DNA of 64,000 nucleotides from Ascaphus truei (taxonomy: Eukaryota; Chordata; Amphibia; Anura; Ascaphidae): the NCBI GenBank assembly GCA_036426205.1, contig CM071570.1, forward strand, positions 146,718,166 through 146,782,165. The letters are read 5' to 3'. The first letter of the stretch is position 1; every line of letters starts with the position of its first letter. The notes beneath the pieces are model-generated. The model saw nothing but the letters and a program-made list of their open reading frames with translations. It was not told the DNA's origin and made no database searches. The position numbers were made by a program, and so were the translations under genes. This document shows, in pieces, positions 23,340 to 33,278 of the stretch.

Positions 23340-23384
23340 TTAACCCCTTCATTGCCTTAGCGGTTATCTGCTACGGTAATGAAG
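23340..23384. repeat. Hairpin A module
   Basis: TTAACCCCTTCATTGCC with partly deleted complement TACGGTAATGAAG. Confidence 0.8.
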
Positions 23385-23415
23385 CAGCATTAATGTATTT
23401 TAATAATATTGTGCG

Positions 23416-23675
23416 GGAGCAGGGGGTCCCCTGAGCTGAACCGCATCGATTTCTGGCTCAGGGACCCCCTGCTTCCCGAGTTACAGGCCCCGGTTTGGGG
23501 CATCGGTGACAGTGTCGCCGCCATCTTTAGAGCGGGCACGTCGCGTATGGGACGCTATAAAGATGGCGGCGACGCTGCCACCCGATGACACATACTGGGG
23601 CCTGTAACTCGGGAAGCAGGGAGTCCCTGGTCCACAAACCAATGCGGTTCAGCTCAGGGGACCCCCTTCTCACAG
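23416..23675. repeat. Long hairpin C (approximately 260 bp)
   Basis: Arms carry GGGGTCCCCTGAGCTGAACC and CTGCTTCCCGAGTTACAGGC with their complements. The centre has AAAGATGGCGGCGAC-type inverted arms. The whole unit can fold on itself. Related units at 23876, 59531 and 59850. Confidence 0.88.
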
Positions 23676-23875
23676 TACACTATTATTAAAAATACATTCA
23701 TGCTGCTTATAAATACTTATAGGTGTCAGATTTGGGTAAAAGTGGTAATAATTACCCAGTTGAGACCCCTTATAACATCGCTTTAACTAGGGAAGTTCAA
23801 TGCACTTGAAGCCCCTCCTTGCATTCCTGTAAGATAGCCGCAAAGGTAAGGAATGAGTGTTTATTGATATGTGTG

Positions 23876-24149
23876 TTTTATTCATAGTGTAGATGTGCAG
23901 AGGGTCTCTGGAGCTGAACCGCTTTTGTTTTAGGTCCGGGGACCCCCTGCTTCCCGAGATACAGGCCCCTTTATGGGGTGCCGGTATGCCTCTGCTATGT
24001 TTACATTCCGCGGTCACGTGAATTTAAATGCAGAGGGATACCGGCACCTCATAACGGGGCCTGTATCTCGGGAAGCAGGGGGTCCCCGGACCTGAAACCA
24101 ATGTGGTTCAGCTCCGGAGACCCCCTTCACATGTACACTATGAATAAAA
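23876..24149. repeat. Long hairpin C (approximately 270 bp)
   Basis: Arms start TTTTATTCATAGTGTA and include GCAGGGGGTCCCCGGACCTG-like sequence. The outer 13 bases are an exact inverted match. Confidence 0.88.
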
Positions 24150-24429
24150 TTGTTTTTAAAATAATTTTTAATGTGCCGTTGTGTGCGCCGAGAGAGCGGA
24201 GGATCTCTCTCTGCTGCAGACACATCTAGGCAGGGGACGTCTTCTCGGCAGCTTCTCACCAGGCAGCCTGTCTCGCCACCGGTTACTCGCCATTTTTTTA
24301 AATGGTGGTGGCGCATTAATTCGCCAGGGATTCGGCCCTTACCGCATACAGCGAGGGCAACACGCCAAAAACATGGCGAATTCGAACCCCTGGCGAATGC
24401 AATTTTCCATTGCTTAGTGCATAGACCCC

Positions 24430-24779
24430 TATGATGGGAAAAGGTATTTAATGAGTAGATCCAGAAACTTTCTGTCTGTCTCAAACATAAGAATATATCA
24501 CCACGTCTTATGACAGGGACCATACCCTCAACTCCTTTAAGGGTCTTTCCTGTTGGATCATTATTATGATATATTTTTTAAATGATTCAAAACTCCAGGA
24601 TTCATAGAACCTGAAGAAATATTCCTCTTGTGTTCTAGGAATCATGTTTCTATGTTCCTTTTAGTGCGTCCAATGTATCGCTAGTTGCACAGGCATTTTA
24701 AAACATATACGACTGAGCTGGAGTTACAATTAATATAGCTCTTTATTGCAAAAGTTTACCCATTTCTGCATGACTTCAT
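24430..24779 (-). pseudogene. PLE ORF fragment 3 (GIY-YIG endonuclease)
   Basis: Minus-strand piece of a Penelope-like protein. SYINCNSSSVVYVLKC, then RYIGRTKRNIE, then FLEHKRNI fit the GIY-YIG endonuclease that cuts target DNA for this class. The YIG triplets lie at 24669-24677. A C-terminal block RRGDIFLCLRQTESFWIYSL follows. There are at least three in-frame stops and a frameshift, so it is dead. The piece is cut at both ends by DNA elements. It joins fragment 2 across the Harbinger element (target duplication CAT) and fragment 4 across composite copy 1 (target duplication TAT), both in frame. Confidence 0.85.
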
Positions 24780-24802
24780 GGGCTCTATGCAGTAAGCGCC
24801 GA
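24780..24802 (+). repeat. Left terminal inverted repeat
   Basis: Two mismatches to the right repeat over 23 bases. Contains ATGCAGTAAGCGCCGA. Confidence 0.9.
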
Positions 24803-24824
24803 AAAAGCGCAATCGCCAAGTGTA

Positions 24825-25015
24825 CCTTATCGGCATGATTCTGCCGATTTTCCCTCTCCGTATGCAATAAGTGCCGAATTCCTTCCGAATCAAGCTGAAA
24901 ACATTTGCTCCCACTCTGCCGATGATTTGCCGATCACACACAGGTGTATCGGCTTGCATGGCGGGGTGGTGTTAGGTTCGCCAATGAAACTTCTTGCTGA
25001 ATCTGCCGAAGCAAG
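24825..25015. promoter_or_regulatory. Subterminal TGCCGA repeats, left
   Basis: At least six TGCCGA or TCGGCA copies in irregular spacing. The same motif is denser at the right end. These are candidate binding sites for the transposase or Myb-type protein (inference). Confidence 0.6.
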
Positions 25016-25270
25016 CATGTTTTGGATTGAGCGGCCCATTTAATGGCAGTGTGTATTTTTATTCATTCTCTGTGTTGTTGGGAGAGAGAGATAGAGACAC
25101 ACACAGACCTGGCCGATTTACATATTTCATATTGACTGAGAGAGTTGTTGTGTATTGTGAGAGGTTTGTCCTGTGTTGTTTTGTTAACATCTTTGTCTTG
25201 TTTTCACTTTGTAAGTGTTCAGTGCGATTGTCTTTAAATTTCTTTTCTGTTCTTTGTGAGTGCTAGAGGT

Positions 25271-26472
25271 ATGGCCGCAAGGCTTGGGAAGAGTGATGCT
25301 GGTGTGAGTGGTACTGGTAGTCGTGTGAGTACTCGTCTGAGTGAATGTAGGATTCAGGGGTGTGCTGTTGCTGTGAGTGTGAGTGGTGTTGCTGTGAGTG
25401 CGAGTGCTGCTGGTGGCTCTGTTGCTGGTGCTGCTGGGGTGTCTGGTACTGGTGCAGGTGGGGTGTCTGTTGCTGGTGCTGCTGGGGTGTCTGTTGCTGG
25501 TGCTGCTGGGGTGCCTGTTGCTGGTGCTGCTGGTGTGTCTGGTGGTGGGGTGGTTGCTGGTGGCCCGCTTTTGGAGTCACTTCCATTGGAAGAAGGAGAG
25601 TCCAGTCAGCAGCAGCCACGCTCTAGGCATGCACGTGTTCGGAAGAAACGTCTGGAGCGGCCACGTAATCCTCGGTTCAATGAAGAGGAAAACAGAGTTC
25701 TTGTCACAGGGATTTTGGTGCACTATGACTCTCTGTATGGCCATTTACTAGGTAAGTCTATCTTTGCATTGATAGTTCAAAGACATGTTATCCTAGGTCA
25801 TGTGAGATGTCTTAATATCAAAATATTATTCTATAATATCTATCAATAAAACTTAATTCTTACACACATATTCCTTCATGCTTTAGAACTACCATAACAA
25901 TCAGTCTAAAAATTTTGCCAAAGTTCATAAAATATTCATGCAAGCTTCCTTACATTTGTATGTTTCCACGTAAATGCTCATGTGGTACACATAGTCCACC
26001 TAAACCAGCATGTTTGGTATCTCTTGGAACAGGTAGCAGTTTAGGAAACTGATCGTTTTTCTAATAATAATTAACGTCATATATTTTGTATGTATTTCAA
26101 GGGCGGACAAGTTCAGCATCCAGAAATGTAATGTGGGATCAAATAACAGTGGCTGTATCTGCGTGTGGGAATCATGTCAGGGACCGTGCGAAAAAAATCC
26201 AAGCACAATGGATGCATGTTTCTGGCACTGGAGGTGGGTCGCCAGCACAAGCTATAATCTTAACTCCATTGGAGGAGCAGATGCGGGAAAAATTTCTTCC
26301 TGTCGTGGTGGAGGGTTTGCCATGGGACAGAGATATCGGAATTTATTCGGCGCCATTTCCACCAGGTGACAAATGTTACTGTACTAGGCGTGTCGTAGGT
26401 TACAGTTCTTATCTATATTTCTGCTGCTACTTATACTTTCTTCCCAATATAAGCATACCTACATATATATCT

Positions 26473-26536
<64 letters not shown>

Positions 26537-28430
26537 ATATATAATATGTATATGTGTGTGTTGTGTGTGTTGTGTGTGTTGTGTGTGTTGTGTGTGTTGT
26601 GTGTGTTTGGAAACATGTATTGGCTCAGCTATCGTGGATGACATCATTATGAGTAAACATACACAACTTGACCAGCATGAAGGGATTTTGTGTAATGATC
26701 TTCCAAATAACACACACTGCAACCTTCTACCTTACAAAGCATTCAACATGTTTGCCCTATAGTTGAAAGCTGAATGTATGCGTGAATCTTTGTACAAACA
26801 ATGGGTTAACATGCATAACCACAAAGCACATCAGCACTCATTGTTTGTCACAGTAATGTAAAACTTCGTTATACTGTGTCTGTGCACACAAATGCCTAAT
26901 TCACTTTTTCATGTATGTGTCGATACATATATATATCTCTATATCTTTATAATATATTATATCTAGTACTATTATAAATAAATTAGTCATAAGGTTGTCA
27001 CCTAGTAACAGGCCATTACTGCCTAATCAAGATCTTGTCATGGAAGATGTGCATTCAAAGCGCACATAAGTATTTGCACCAAACCACATTTCGTTTATGT
27101 TTAGTTAAGCTCTGTTTTTCGCTTCAATGTATTATATGAGAGCATAAATAGAACTGTACCATATGGTATTTAATTGTGTTCATATGTAGCTCACTTCATA
27201 TTTTTTTTTTCCGCTCATGTACCGGTGTGTGAAACCACAGCAATTATATAAGCACAGCAGAGAGGTGAGAGAGTGTGGTGGTCGGGGCACAACCATATCA
27301 CAGGGTCATGTAGGGTCAAGTCTTGTGGACGCTTACAGGTGGTAGAACCAATAAAAGGTCATGGTGGTGTCACGTCTTGGGGGAGGGACTACAGTTGTTA
27401 CAACTGACAGGTGAACATTTGAGGCGAACCACTGCATGTGTTGATGAGTGTCAGCCACATTAAGCTAAACCTGTTCTCTCTTAAACGTTCACACAGATCA
27501 CTAACATTCCTTCACTTTCCACAATTAGGTACGAATTATATGCAGAGTCAACTTTGCTGTCTGGTAGGATGTACATTATTATTGTTTAGATTACTACACA
27601 ACATATGCAGTGTATGTACAGAACACTTAATTTTACAACGCATTCCTGCATGAACATTGTATGTTGTATGGTGTTTAAAATAAATGTCCAATTAGGTTGA
27701 CATGTACACTTATGTTAAGATGGATAATGTACAGGTTGGCAGACCCATATCATTGTCATTTCGTCATGACATGATGATATTTATCCATACTCCTCCACTA
27801 CACAAACTTCAGTTTAATTATGACATGTTAATAAATTCTGATGTTATTCTTCTATATAGTTGCTCCTGCAGCTCTTGTGACACCGGACACTGAACTGTCT
27901 CTTCACCTGTTCTCATCAAGGTCATCATCAAGCATGGAAGGTAAGTGTATGAGGTAGCACATCTAATGTGTACATTTTGAATTCTCTTTGCCATGCAAAA
28001 TAAATGCCTTTCACATATAATGAAATTCACATCAGTTATTGTCACAGAAAGAGTAGTTGTTTCCTGATCACACATGTATTGTGTGTGTTGTAAACTATCA
28101 GCTTTGAGTTGTGAGGTAACAACAACCTTTCATTTCATTCTTCTTTCACACTGAGTCGAAACATCATTGTTCACTTCAAGCATCATCTTTTAATTGGACA
28201 CTTAAAATTATGGAAACATGTTATGTTTTCCACTATGAGAACCACTATCATTATAATGAAACAAGTGAAATTTCCATGGCATTTCATAATGTCTTTCTGT
28301 TATTTGTAGACCAGATGTTGCCACTCAAGGACAATTCACTCAATGTGACCATGAAGATGTTGACACTCCTGGATTAACCCAGCATTCAAGTCCTCCTGCT
28401 CGTGACACCTACTCAGCTTTGCGCTTCTGA
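25271..28430 (+). CDS. Myb/SANT-like Harbinger DNA-binding protein (4 exons)
   Basis: Spliced gene, predicted exons 25271-25751, 26102-26365, 27860-27940 and 28315-28430; all introns are phase 1 and GT-AG. It totals 313 codons plus stop. Residues 1-100 are a Val/Ala/Gly repeat region encoded by GCTGGTGCTGCTGG units. A basic stretch RKKRLERPR follows at 124-132. Residues 134 to about 210 form a trihelix/SANT-type domain: NPRFNEEENRVLV, YDSLYGHLLG, ASRNVMWDQITVAV and KKIQAQW. Such Myb-like partners are encoded by PIF/Harbinger elements; they bind DNA and carry the transposase to the nucleus (family knowledge). Exon 4 could use an acceptor 5 bases upstream, but the chosen one keeps the longer frame. 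The stop at 28428 is followed by coding-like sequence in another frame, so the C-terminus is probably truncated by a frameshift. Confidence 0.75.
26466..26605. repeat. (CT)n and (TGTGTGT)n microsatellites
   Basis: A CT run at 26466-26531 and a TGTGTGT run at 26554-26605, inside intron 2 of the Myb-like gene. Confidence 0.95.
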
Positions 28431-29530
28431 AGAACGAATCTTGGAAGAAAATCGTCGCCATTCAGACGATGATGTCATTGCTTGAAAGTGATATCACTGA
28501 ATTAAAATATGTGCATGAAAGGTCACAATACACAAATGTCCACAAATTCATAAAGTCATCCTCCAAGTTCCTAAAGAAATCCTAATGTAAACAGGACATT
28601 ACAAGCCACTATGTTCTCAATGTACACCAAGCAAATCAGTTGCGAATGACAGCAAGAGAACAACAATTCCACTTTACCACCCCATCTGAGGATGGATCTT
28701 TACATGCTGCCCTTTTTCCTCCAGAGTCTCAGTTCTTCATTCCCCGTTCTGGATGATACCGTACAGAGTAGGTGCAAGTTCTGTGCAGGTCCCTGTCCCA
28801 CCAACCGCTTACATCTGTTCACAAATCAGGAACGGACACCTACAAATGAGACACAAAAAAGAAAGTTAGGGCAACAATTACTCAACCAGCTTTTGGAAAA
28901 AGATTAAAACACCAAAACAGAAACTGGCTCCAACCTCAGTCTGCAATGTTTAGCAACTGGTTCAAAACTGGCCACAGGCCCACACCTCAGTGCCCCTGAA
29001 GTGCAACAGCCCACACCCAGTGCCACAGAAGTGCCACAGCCCCACCCGTGCCCCTGAATGCAACAGCCCACTCTCAGTGCCACTGAAGTGCAACAGCCAC
29101 ATCCCACCCCAGTGCCACTGAAGTCCACAGCCGCACCCCGTGCCCCTGAAGTGCAAAAGCCCACACCCATGCCCCTGAGTGCAACAGCCCACACCCAGTG
29201 CCCCTGAAGTGCACCAGCCCACACCCAGTGCCCCTGAGTGCAACAGCACACACACCCAGTGCCCTGAAGTCCAACAGCCCACCCCAGTGGCACTGATACC
29301 ACAGCCCACACTTAGTGTCACTGAAGTTCCACAGCCCACAACCTAGTCCAGTGAAGTGCAACACGCCCACACTAGTGCCACTGAAGTCCACAAGTCCCCA
29401 CCCAGTGCCACAGAACTGCCACAGGCCAGTACAATTATTCAGTTAAGGCTAGAGTAATTGACAGGGGAAAAGGAAACACACAGCCAACAACGAGCCTGTA
29501 ACTCGCTCTCAAAAGGATAACAAAATAAAT
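28431..29530 (+). pseudogene. Broken C-terminal part of the Myb-like gene
   Basis: Beyond the frame-1 stop, other frames read SEERILEENRRHSDDD and MMSLLESDITELKYVHERSQ, helix-forming stretches typical of the C-terminal dimerisation part of this family. They are separated by indels. A repeat-rich tail at 28925-29430 would encode Pro-rich repeats, ending with LALKRITK and a stop near 29527. Confidence 0.5.
28925..29430 (+). repeat. Approximately 30-bp minisatellite, Pro-rich if translated
   Basis: Irregular tandem units such as AGTGCAACAGCCCACACCCA and GTGCCCCTGAAGTG. Length variation of 1-2 bases between units destroys any single reading frame. Confidence 0.85.
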
Positions 29531-30587
29531 AATCACATTCACTTAATTTGTTTGGTGTCCTGGTGGTGTTTACTGCGGATATTTCATGCATAGTGTATGT
29601 TATTCATGTACAATGCTTGATAACATTCAAGTATGTCCTTGTACACATGAATGTTTTAGAAATGCCTCACTGACTGAAATAGCATATTTGAATAACATAT
29701 GAATATGTATTATAATCAGTTGATTAATGGTACACATTATTACCACACTGCCATGTTAAATAGAAGCTGACATTCACTTAGCTCTTGTTCAGATGAGATT
29801 TAGTGTGGGTTATTTTGGTAGTAATAGTCCATTTAATGCTAATTTTATTGACATACAACTTTAATTAAGTACCCATATAACAGCATACTTTTTTATGTAA
29901 TGTTTTCTGTGTCTTAACTCATTACTTACCTTAATCTTCTTTCATAGTTCATAATGTTGGCATGTGATCAGTTATGATTTTGGTTACAATAATAGATCTG
30001 TAGTGTGAATGAATATATCGTGTAGTCTCTCTGTATCGCTATGGTATATGTTTACACACACTACCACACAGTGTGGTGGTGTGTGTTGTATGTGTGTGTG
30101 TGTATATTTAACTGATAATATATATTATATATATATATATATATAGATATATATATAATATCAACCTGTTGTCCCAAACACAGGCCTTGTTTGAATGAGA
30201 TTAACATTTTAGGACACTTGCTAAAATTTATTGGTATCAGTATGATTAGCCCCTATTCACTAGCTGTATTTAACATTTGAATATGATTACAAAGCCCTAC
30301 TATCACACCTCCTCTGGCTTTAGTTTAGCCTCTCGTATATATATCATATATAATCAGAATGAACTTACAGTCCCTTCATGTCTCAAAAAGGCCTGTTTGC
30401 TGGTTAAATACAACTTGTACACAGCTGACTCAAATACTCCACCCAGTAATGTTTATAACTGTACTGTTAAGATAATTACAAAAGCCTGTTTCACCCAGGC
30501 CTTCAATGTAGCTATATATATATATATTATTATATATATATATATATTATATATATATATATATAAGTATATATATAGTTAATTATA
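29531..30587. other. AT-rich DNA, no gene seen
   Basis: Internal to the Harbinger element. It has TA microsatellites at about 30117-30160 and 30513-30575. No supportable exon. Confidence 0.5.
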
Positions 30588-30689
30588 CAGCTAAGCCCCC
30601 GTTATAAGCGGGTCTCGGGGTCCACCCCGAGACCACCGCGTTCTAACGGGGTCGCGGAAAAAATGGCCGCCGCGCTTTAGCGCATATTC

Positions 30690-30885
30690 AACCCGCGGGA
30701 CAGGAGATGGGAGCGGCAATGTCCCCCTCCGCTCCCCGCTTCCCCTGTCACTGCGGGCAGCCGCGGGGCAGGAGATGGGAGCGGGATTCGTCCCTCCTGT
30801 CCCCGCTCCCCCTGTCACCGCGTGGACAGGCCGCGGGCCATGGAGATGGGAGCCGGGGATGTCCCCTCCTGTCCCCGCTTCCCTC
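30690..30885. repeat. Approximately 67-bp GC-rich tandem repeat, 3 copies
   Basis: Unit begins GGAGATGGGAGC and contains GTCCCC and CCGCT blocks. Located near the left end of the mariner-type element. Confidence 0.75.
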
Positions 30886-31129
30886 ACCTCTGACACCACG
30901 ACCCCCGCTTAGCCCCCTTCACCTTAGCTGACAGCTCCCGGCAGGAGATGGATCCGGGGTATTCCCTTGGTCTCCGCTTACCTCAATCCCGCGCTGCCAT
31001 GGAGGTGGTAGCGGGGGGTTTCTCTCCCCACCGCTTCCTGCGCTCCGCTGCTGCGAGAGGAGGGGGGAGCGGGTGGTGGTGCTGGTCACGGCGTTTCCTC
31101 TGCTCCAGCCCCACCCCACCCCGTCTGTT

Positions 31130-31495
31130 TAGAGTGAGAAGTGTGTGTGTGTATGTATATATGGGGAGGAAGTTGTGGTATGTGGTATATGTGTTTGTGT
31201 ACTGGTGTGGTGTGTAGTGTTCGTGTGGGTAGGTAGTTCTGGAGTGTGTGGTAAGTGGTGTAAGTGTGTGTCAGGTGTGTGAGTGTCTGTGAGTGTCTGT
31301 GTGTGAGTGTGTGTGAGTGTGTGTGAGTGTGTGTGAGTGTGTGTGAGTGTGTGTGAGTGTGTGTGAGTGTCTGTAAGTGTGTGTAAGTGTGTGTGAGTGT
31401 CTGTGAGTGTGTAAGTGTGTGTAAGTGTGTGTGAGTGTGTGTGAGTGTGTGTGAGTGTCTGTGAGTGTCTGTGAGTGTGTGTGCGTAAGTGTACA
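31130..31495. repeat. (GTGTGA/GTGTCT)n microsatellite
   Basis: About 360 bases of GTGTGAGT with GTGTCTGT and GTGTAAGT variants. Confidence 0.95.
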
Positions 31496-31546
31496 GGCAA
31501 AATACATCTGTTAAAGTGCAGTTGTCTGTTTATTTCTATATAATAA

Positions 31547-32620
31547 TTGTGTGCAGTGTGCAGTGTGTGTGCAGTGTGTGTGCAATGTGTCAGTGTGTGC
31601 AGTGTGAGCAATGAGGAGTGTGTGTGCAGTGTGAGCAATGAGCAGTGTGTGTGCAGTGTGCAGTGTGTGTGCAGTGTGTCCAATGAGCAGTGTGTGTGCA
31701 GTGTGCAGTGTGTGTGCAGTGTGTGTGCAGTGTGTGTGCAGTGTGTGTGCAGTGTCAGTGTGTGCAGTGTGAGCAATGAGCAGTGTGTGTGCAGTGTGCA
31801 GTGTGAGCAATGAGCAGTGTGTGTGCAGTGTGCAGTGTGTGTGCAGTGTGTGTGCAGTGTGTCTGTGTGTGCAGTGTGAGCAATGAGCAGTGTGTGTGCA
31901 GTGTGCAGTGTGTGTTCAGTGTGTGCAGTGTGAGCAATGAGCAGTGTGTGTGCAGTGTGCAGTGTGTGTGCAGTGTGTCATTGTGTGCAGTGTGAGCAAT
32001 GAGCAGTGTGTGTGCAGTGTGTGTGCAGTGTCAGTGTGTGCAGTGTGCAGTGTGTGTGTAGTGTGTGTGTGCAGTGTGTGTGCAGTGTCAGTGTGTGCAG
32101 TGTGAGCAATGAGCAGTGTGTGTGCAGTGTGCAGTGTGTGTGCAGTGTGAGCAATGAGCAGTGTGTGTGCAGTGTGCAGTGTGTGTGCAGTGTGTCCAAT
32201 GAGCAGTGTGTGTGCAGTGTGCGGTGTGTGTGCAGTGTGTGTGCAGTGTGTGTGCAGTGTGTGTGCAGTGTGTCAGTGTGTGCAGTGTGAGCAATGAGCA
32301 GTGTGTGTGCAGTGTGTCAGTGTGTGCAGTGTGAGCAATGAGCAGTGTGTGTGCAGTGTCAGTGTGTGCAGTGTGCAGTGTGTGTGCAGTGTGTGTGCAG
32401 TGTGTGTGCAGTGTGTCAGTGTGTGCAGTGTGAGCAATGAGCAGTGTGTGTGCAGTGTGCAGTGTGTGTGCAGTGTGTCAGTGTGAGCAATGAGCAGTGT
32501 GTGTGCAGTGTGCAGTGTGTGTGCAGTGTGCAGTGTGTGTGCAGTGTGTGTGCAGTGTGGCAGTGTGAGCAATGAGCAGTGTGTGTGCAGTGAGTGTGTG
32601 CGTGTGTGCAGTGTGCAAAC
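31547..32620. repeat. TGTGCAG satellite with GAGCAATGAGCA spacer
   Basis: About 1.07 kb built from GTGTGTGCAGTGTGCA units and, every 30-100 bases, GTGAGCAATGAGCAGTG or GTCCAATGAGCAGTG. All Cys/Val- or His/Thr-rich frames here are repeat products. Confidence 0.95.
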
Positions 32621-32704
32621 GGGCGCCACGGGAAAACCGCGTTATAACCGAATCGCGGTATAACGAGGCACGTTATAACGGGGTTTAGCTGTATATAGAT
32701 AAAT

Positions 32705-32740
32705 ATATATGTTGATATATTTATATATATCTAATTATAG

Positions 32741-32779
<39 letters not shown>

Positions 32780-32935
32780 TATATATATATATATCTATGT
32801 ATATATATATATATCTATGTATATATCAACAGAGACTAACAGAGAAAGTCATAGAGAGAGAGAAACAGAGAGAGAAAGAGAGAGAAACAGAGAGAGAGAA
32901 AGGCAGAAAAAGATACAAAGAGAGAGATGTGTGTG
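32705..32935. repeat. (TA)n and (GAGA)n microsatellites
   Basis: TA-rich run 32705-32828, then AGAG/AAAC-rich run 32840-32930. Confidence 0.92.
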
Positions 32936-33278
32936 TGTGGTTAATTTTAGCTAAGTGTAAGCAGAAATCTGTTCATCCTAGCACTGTAGAAGATTTCACA
33001 CACATAGTTATTCTAATTAAAATAGTCAATTTGTTTTGCACATGTTGATTGACTAAGCCGAAAGTAAAGTTTCGATTCATGTGAAAAGACTGTATCTTAG
33101 ACAAAGAATTTCAGCCAATTATTGTAACACATTTCTTGTGGGAGAAAACCTGGGCATATAACAGTTAGGTTGTATTTTAACCTTGGAACAAACCGTGAAG
33201 ATAACATGTAACTATACACACATTCAGCAGACATCCGTATGCGTTCAACTTAACACAACGTACACTTGGAGAGAAGAA

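Larger units (their letters stand above)
16530..24429. mobile_element. Composite Harbinger-ended element, copy 1 (7.9 kb)
   Basis: Flanked by TAT/TAT (16527-16529 and 24430-24432). Left end GGGGGTCATGCAGTAAGCGG; right end, reverse complement, GGGGTCTATGCACTAAGC. These ends resemble those of the PIF/Harbinger element at 24780-39493. Excision restores the PLE frame exactly. The interior has no transposase. In order it holds hairpin modules, an inserted palindrome with an N gap, exon-like cassettes, two inverted minisatellite arms, a CRE/TATA block with a small ORF, and two approximately 250-bp hairpins. Copy 2 (59263 onward) has the same modules in the opposite orientation. It is therefore a non-autonomous element or one with an unrecognised gene. 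Host-gene capture is possible but unproven. Confidence 0.8.
30588..32691. mobile_element. Mariner/Tigger-type non-autonomous element with satellite core
   Basis: Bounded by CAGCTAAGCCCCCGTTATAA (left) and the complement CAGCTAAACCCCGTTATAAC (right). The flanks are TA on both sides (30586-30587, 32692-32693), the target duplication of Tc1/mariner. It encodes no transposase. The interior is a GC-rich tandem block, then long TG-rich satellites. It is nested inside the Harbinger element between its Myb-like and forkhead-like genes. Confidence 0.82.

Noticed and set aside
28904..29391. Gly/Cys-rich minus-strand frames over the Pro-coding minisatellite
   Set aside because: Shadow frames of a tandem repeat on the strand opposite to the Myb-like gene.
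29000..29430. CRISPR-like spacing of repeats
   Set aside because: Units are adjacent, imperfect and have no unique spacers. The DNA is clearly eukaryotic.
31129..32629. Long His/Thr/Leu- and Cys/Val-rich open frames on both strands
   Set aside because: They are translations of TG-rich satellite DNA. Any frame stays open in such repeats; there is no start context or motif.
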